From positions 21,576 through 85,575 of the forward strand of contig JBKQHO010000064.1 of NCBI GenBank assembly GCA_052267165.1: a stretch of 64,000 nucleotides of DNA. Direction: 5' to 3'. The DNA is from CAWICD01 sp052267165. GTDB lineage: Bacteria; Vulcanimicrobiota; Vulcanimicrobiia; Vulcanimicrobiales; Vulcanimicrobiaceae. Position numbers and translations under genes: made by a program. How positions within the stretch are numbered: position 1 is the stretch's first letter; every line of letters begins with the position of its first letter. The notes beneath the pieces were generated by a model. The model had not been told where the DNA came from, did not search any database, and saw only the letters and a program-made list of their open reading frames with translations. This document shows positions 59,670 through 64,000 of the stretch, in pieces.

Positions 59670-62108
59670 GTGATCGGAGCGGCTGAGGACTTCTCGGCGA
59701 ACGTGCGGACCGACGCCTTGTCGCCGGACGAGCTGCGCAAGATGGACGCTTACTGGCGCGCCGCCAACTACCTGTCCGTCGGACAGATCTACCTGTACGA
59801 CAATCCGTTGTTGCGTCAGCCGTTGACGCTCGAGCACATCAAGCCCCGGTTGCTTGGGCACTGGGGAACGACGCCTGGCCTCAACTTTCTCTACGTTCAC
59901 CTCAACCGTGCAATCGTGCAGCGCGACCTCGACGCGATCTTCGTGACGGGACCCGGTCACGGCGGTCCGGGCCTCGTCGCCAATACGTATCTCGAGGGAA
60001 CGTACGGCGAATTCTATCCCAGCATCTCCCCCAACGCCGCGGGCCTCAAGCGCCTGTTCACACAGTTCTCGTTTCCAGGCGGCATCCCAAGCCACGTAGC
60101 GCCCGAGACGCCGGGCTCCATCAACGAGGGCGGAGAGCTCGGCTATTCGCTGGCGCACGCGTATGGAGCCGCCTTCGACAACCCCAACCTGCTCGTCGCC
60201 TGCGTGATCGGCGACGGCGAAGCCGAGACCGGGTCGCTGGCTGCAAGCTGGCACTCGAACAAGTTCCTCGACCCGGTGCGCGACGGCGCGGTGCTGCCGA
60301 TCCTGCACCTCAACGGCTACAAGATCGCCAATCCGACCGTGCTCGCGCGCATCCCGCACGATGAGCTCGAGGCGCTGTTCCGCGGCTACGGCTACGCCCC
60401 CCATTTCGTCGAGGGCGACGACCCGAAGACGATGCACGAACTCATGGCGGAAACGCTCGAGAAGGTCGTGAACGACATCCGCGACATCCAGAACGATGCG
60501 CGGACGAACGGGTTCAAAGCGCGGCCCAAGTGGCCGATGATCGTCATGCGCACGCCGAAGGGCTGGACCTGCCCGAAGGAGATCGAGGGCAAGCGCGAAG
60601 AGGGCTACTGGCGCGCCCACCAGGTGCCGATGGGCGACATGGAGAAGCCGGAGCACGTCCGCATTCTCCAGGAGTGGATGGAGAAGTATCGCCCGCGCGA
60701 GCTGTTCGACGAGAACGGCAAGGTCATGCCGGAGATCGCCGCGCTGGCGCCGGCTGGAACGCGCCGCATGAGCGCCAATCCGCACGCCAACGGCGGCCTT
60801 CTGTTGCGCGAACTGAAGCTGCCGGACTTCCGCGACTACGGCATCAAGGTCACGGCCCCCGGCGCCGTCATCGCCGAGACGACCCGGGTGATGGGGACCT
60901 ACCTGCGCGACGTAATGAAGCTCAACATGGAATCCCGCAACTTCCGCCTGTTCAGCCCGGACGAGAGCAATTCCAACCGCTGGCAGGACGTGCTCGAGGT
61001 GACCAACCGCGCCTGGGTCGCCGAGACGCTGGACTACGACGACCATCTTGCGCCCGACGGGCGGGTGATGGAGATGCTCTCCGAGCACCAGTGCCAGGGC
61101 TGGCTCGAAGGCTATCTGCTCACCGGCCGACACGGCTTCTTCTCGTGCTACGAAGCGTTCATCCACATCATCGACTCCATGTTCAACCAGCACGCCAAGT
61201 GGCTGAAGGTGTGCAGGGACATCGAATGGCGCAGGCCCATCGCCTCGCTCAATTATCTGCTCTCAAGCCTCGTCTGGCGGCAGGACCACAACGGCTTTTC
61301 CCATCAGGACCCCGGCTTCATCGACCACGTCATCAACAAGAAGGCCGAGGTGGTGCGTGTCTATCTGCCGCCGGACGCCAACACGCTGCTTTCGATTACC
61401 GACCACTGCCTGCGGAGCCGCGACTACGTCAACGTCGTTGTCGCCGGCAAGCAACCCGCGCCCCAATGGCTCACCATGGACCAGGCGATCAAGCACTGCT
61501 CGGCCGGACTCGGCATATGGGAGTGGGCGAGCAACGACCGCGGCGGCGAGCCGGATGTGGTCATGGCCTGTTGTGGCGACGTGCCGACGCTCGAGACCCT
61601 CGCGGCCGTCGAACTCCTCCATCAACACGCGCCCGAACTGAAAGTGCGCGTGATCAACGTCGTCGACCTGATGCGCCTCCAGCCGCCGAGCGAGCATCCG
61701 CATGGAATGCTGGACCAGGACTTCGACGCCTTGTTCACCGTCAACAAGCCGATCATCTTCGCGTTCCACGGCTATCCCTGGCTCATCCACCGCCTGACCT
61801 ACCGCCGCCACGGCCACGACAACATCCATGTGCGCGGCTACAAGGAGGAGGGGACGACGACCACGCCGTTCGACATGTGCGTGCTCAACGACATCGACCG
61901 GTTCCATCTCGTCAACGACGTGATCGACCGCGTCCCCGGCCTCGCGTCGCGCGCCGCCTACGCCAAGCAGGCGATCCGCGACAAGCTGATCGAGCACCAC
62001 GAGTACATCATCCGTCACGGCGATGACATGCCGGAGATCAAGGATTGGGTCTGGGGCGAAGGCCACGTGGCAGGCGTGGCGACCTCCACCGCCGGCGACA
62101 ACGTTTGA
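59670..62108 (+). CDS. xfp: Phosphoketolase (Xfp/Xpk)
   Basis: About 812 aa thiamine-diphosphate enzyme splitting xylulose-5-P or fructose-6-P into acetyl phosphate and an aldose phosphate. Features: AYWRAANYLSVGQIYL, VTGPGHGGPGLVANTYLEG, PETPGSINEGGELGYSLAHA, IGDGEAETGSLAASW, LLTGRHGFFSCYEAF, YRRHGHDNIHVRGYKEEGTT. GTG 59670 has AGGAG 8 nt upstream and gives a typical N-terminus; ATG 59619 is in frame but its GGAG lies only 1 nt away. Divergent acetate kinase completes the pathway. glgP follows 98 nt later. Confidence 0.95.
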   Translation: MIGAAEDFSANVRTDALSPDELRKMDAYWRAANYLSVGQIYLYDNPLLRQPLTLEHIKPRLLGHWGTTPGLNFLYVHLNRAIVQRDLDAIFVTGPGHGGPGLVANTYLEGTYGEFYPSISPNAAGLKRLFTQFSFPGGIPSHVAPETPGSINEGGELGYSLAHAYGAAFDNPNLLVACVIGDGEAETGSLAASWHSNKFLDPVRDGAVLPILHLNGYKIANPTVLARIPHDELEALFRGYGYAPHFVEGDDPKTMHELMAETLEKVVNDIRDIQNDARTNGFKARPKWPMIVMRTPKGWTCPKEIEGKREEGYWRAHQVPMGDMEKPEHVRILQEWMEKYRPRELFDENGKVMPEIAALAPAGTRRMSANPHANGGLLLRELKLPDFRDYGIKVTAPGAVIAETTRVMGTYLRDVMKLNMESRNFRLFSPDESNSNRWQDVLEVTNRAWVAETLDYDDHLAPDGRVMEMLSEHQCQGWLEGYLLTGRHGFFSCYEAFIHIIDSMFNQHAKWLKVCRDIEWRRPIASLNYLLSSLVWRQDHNGFSHQDPGFIDHVINKKAEVVRVYLPPDANTLLSITDHCLRSRDYVNVVVAGKQPAPQWLTMDQAIKHCSAGLGIWEWASNDRGGEPDVVMACCGDVPTLETLAAVELLHQHAPELKVRVINVVDLMRLQPPSEHPHGMLDQDFDALFTVNKPIIFAFHGYPWLIHRLTYRRHGHDNIHVRGYKEEGTTTTPFDMCVLNDIDRFHLVNDVIDRVPGLASRAAYAKQAIRDKLIEHHEYIIRHGDDMPEIKDWVWGEGHVAGVATSTAGDNV

Positions 62109-62206
62109 ACCCAAACCAGGCTCTCGCCGCCCGCCGCCCACGGCGTCCGGCGAAAGCCTCTTGAAATCCATAGGGAAACGTCACGACCATCAGGGAGCGC
62201 GGACCA

Positions 62207-64000
62207 ATGGCGCAAGGCAGCGCGACGATCGCAAAGCCCGGGCAGCGGGCGACGGACGAGGCGGCGGTTCTTCGGAGCTACGGCTGCGGCGCGCTGCGCT
62301 TCGCGGGCGCCCCGGACGCCCTCTTCGAGCGACATCTAAAGTTTGACAACATCGTCGCGTCGAATGAGGCCGACACGCGCGAGCGTTACGAGGCCACAGC
62401 GCGGGCGGTCCGCGACATCCTCACCGACCGCTGGCTCGAGACCGATGCGACCTATCGGCGCGAGAACCCAAAGCGGGTCTACTACGTGTCGATCGAGTTC
62501 CTGATCGGCCGTTCGCTCGCCAACAACGTCATGAACCTGATGCTCGATCCGGTCGTCTCGAAGAGCTTCAACGAGCACGGACGGGTCTGGATGGAGCTTC
62601 TCGACCAGGAGCCGGACGCGGGCCTCGGAAACGGCGGCCTCGGACGGCTCGCCGCCTGCTTTCTCGACTCGATGGCGACGATGGCGCTGCCGGCGTTGGG
62701 CTACGGCCTGCGCTACGAGCACGGTATCTTCCAGCAGGGGCTCCGCAACGGCTGGCAGGAAGAGAAGCCCGACAACTGGCTCATGCACCCCGATCCCTGG
62801 GAGGTCGTGCGCCCGCTCGAACGGGTCGAGGTCAAGTTCGGCTGCACCATGAAATTGCGCGACGGAAACCTCCGCCTGGTCCCGAACCAGCCTTCGACGC
62901 TGATCGGCTTGCCCTACGACCGTCCTGTCGTCGGATATGGCGGGAGGACGATCAACACGCTACGCCTATGGAGCGCGTCAGCCGCGCATTCCTTCGACTT
63001 CCAGCGCTTCAGCGAAGGCGACTTCGTCGCCTCGATGGCCGAGACGCTCGGCGCGGAATCGCTGACCCGCGTGCTTTATCCCGATGATTCGACTCAGCAG
63101 GGTCGGGGGCTCCGGCTGATGCAGGAATACTTCCTGGTCTCCTGCTCGCTCGCCGATCTCGTACGCCGCTTCCACGAAACGAACGCCGACTGGCGGACGC
63201 TGCCGGAGAAGGCGGCGATCCAGCTCAACGACACCCATCCGACCCTCGCCGTCCCCGAGCTCATGCGCATTCTGATCGACAGCGCGGGGCTCGCCTGGGA
63301 CGAGGCCTGGGACATCACCAAGCGAACGCTCGCCTATACAAATCACACGCTGCTACCCGAGGCGCTCGAGCGCTGGCCGGTCGACTGGGTGCGGATGATC
63401 GCGCCGCGCCTCGTCGAAATCATCTTCGAAATTAACAAGCATCTGCTCGACGACATCCGCGCGCGCTTTCCCGGCGATTATGGGCGGGCGGCGCGGGCGA
63501 GCCTGATCGAGGAGGGGCCGGAGCAGCAGGTCCGCATGGCCAATCTCGCGATCGTCGGCTCGCACAGCACCAACGGCGTCGCCGCAATCCATTCGCGCCT
63601 CCTGCGCACGGTGACGGTCGCCGACCTCGCCGAGGCCTTCCCCGACCGCTTCAACAACAAGACCAACGGCGTCACGCCCCGGCGCTGGATGAAGCTCGCC
63701 AATCCCTCGCTCGCCGACACGATCACGTCGGCGATCGGCGACGGCTGGGTGACCGATCTGGCGCAATTGCAGAAGCTGAAGCCTCTCGCCGAGGACGCCG
63801 CCTTCCGCGACGCCGTCCACAAGGCGCAACGGGCCTGCAAGGCGCGCTTCGCCGACTGGCTCAGGCGCCGTCTCGATGAACCCGATGCCTCGCACCCCTG
63901 GCAAGGCACCGTGCCGATCACCATCGAAGTGCAACAGGGACATCAGGTGAAATTCACCACCCTGCGCATCAACGGTACCATGCGCGCGCTGGGCAATATC
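62207..64000 (+). CDS. glgP: Glycogen/starch phosphorylase, N-terminal part (runs past window end)
   Basis: Frame open from ATG 62207 (AGGGAG 9 nt upstream) to the window end, 598 codons. GT35 motifs: RVYYVSIEFLIGRSLANN, GLGNGGLGRLAACFLDSMA, ALGYGLRYEHGIFQQ, QLNDTHPTLAVPELMR, TNHTLLPEALERWP, NLAIVGSHSTNGVAAIHS, FNNKTNGVTPRRWM. It releases glucose-1-P from glycogen and could feed phosphoketolase. From about codon 560 the sequence (after CKARFADWLRRR) no longer resembles the family, where F-D-V-Q-x-K-R-I-H-E-Y-K-R-Q is expected, so the end may be altered. Confidence 0.88.
   Translation, partial: MAQGSATIAKPGQRATDEAAVLRSYGCGALRFAGAPDALFERHLKFDNIVASNEADTRERYEATARAVRDILTDRWLETDATYRRENPKRVYYVSIEFLIGRSLANNVMNLMLDPVVSKSFNEHGRVWMELLDQEPDAGLGNGGLGRLAACFLDSMATMALPALGYGLRYEHGIFQQGLRNGWQEEKPDNWLMHPDPWEVVRPLERVEVKFGCTMKLRDGNLRLVPNQPSTLIGLPYDRPVVGYGGRTINTLRLWSASAAHSFDFQRFSEGDFVASMAETLGAESLTRVLYPDDSTQQGRGLRLMQEYFLVSCSLADLVRRFHETNADWRTLPEKAAIQLNDTHPTLAVPELMRILIDSAGLAWDEAWDITKRTLAYTNHTLLPEALERWPVDWVRMIAPRLVEIIFEINKHLLDDIRARFPGDYGRAARASLIEEGPEQQVRMANLAIVGSHSTNGVAAIHSRLLRTVTVADLAEAFPDRFNNKTNGVTPRRWMKLANPSLADTITSAIGDGWVTDLAQLQKLKPLAEDAAFRDAVHKAQRACKARFADWLRRRLDEPDASHPWQGTVPITIEVQQGHQVKFTTLRINGTMRALGNI

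Overview
The window is about two-thirds G+C and densely coded on both strands. It reads as chromosomal DNA of a high-GC bacterium. Copper-amine-oxidase-N-type envelope proteins, a KGG stress protein, a KamB/KamC pair, frequent GTG/TTG/CTG starts and 4-nt stop/start overlaps would suit a poorly cultured lineage such as Candidatus Eremiobacterota (WPS-2). That placement is an inference; nothing in the window proves it.

Layout. 1-11.3 kb: the 3' end of pyruvate phosphate dikinase with an intrinsic terminator; a leftward operon of SDR, HD phosphohydrolase and RmlD; dnaG-rpoD; a leftward KGG/secreted-protein group; proline dehydrogenase. 11.3-17.4 kb: a CheY-like regulator, an MntP-like exporter, kamB-kamC, two dipeptide/oligopeptide-type ABC permeases and a lipoprotein. 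17.5-22.5 kb: tRNA-Leu(GAG), palindromic repeats, a large RND pump and a copper-amine-oxidase-N protein. 22.5-26.8 kb: a tightly overlapped SDR-GT39-MmcB-DacB operon. 26.9-36 kb: a PAS-GGDEF-EAL protein, tldD-tldE, ACT-malic enzyme, an OmpR-type regulator, a second block of palindromic repeats and a MocR regulator. 36-47.6 kb: a propeller-phosphoesterase, a DDAH-like protein lacking catalytic residues, a broken metallophosphoesterase, an ABC exporter pair, TlpA-TPR, YqhA, a 48-aa small ORF, a PfkB kinase, an HTH-MBL protein and TrxB. 47.8-56.5 kb: mostly leftward, with a predicted selenoprotein peroxiredoxin, a TIGR01777 epimerase, PepP, an MFS exporter, a VapC remnant and glcD-glcE. 56.5-64 kb: NamZ-like, SRPBCC-like and AckA leftward, then phosphoketolase and glycogen phosphorylase (cut by the window end) rightward.

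The most notable observation is at 48756-49211 on the minus strand. A BCP-type peroxiredoxin is open from end to end except for one in-frame TGA, which sits exactly where the peroxidatic cysteine should be. A 7-bp hairpin with a 6-nt loop starts 14 nt downstream of it, as expected for a bacterial SECIS element, so this is probably a selenocysteine peroxiredoxin. The second is a family of intergenic palindromes (CCCC-N6/7, 3-nt loop, N6/7-GGGG, often with a conserved GC-rich tail). Their inner stem sequences differ between copies while pairing is kept.

The genes fit a heterotroph with central-carbon nodes (PPDK, malic enzyme, phosphoketolase-acetate kinase, glycogen phosphorylase, glycolate oxidase D/E), thiol/selenol redox defence (TrxB, Prx, TlpA), envelope maintenance (DacB, NamZ-like, GT39) and export functions.
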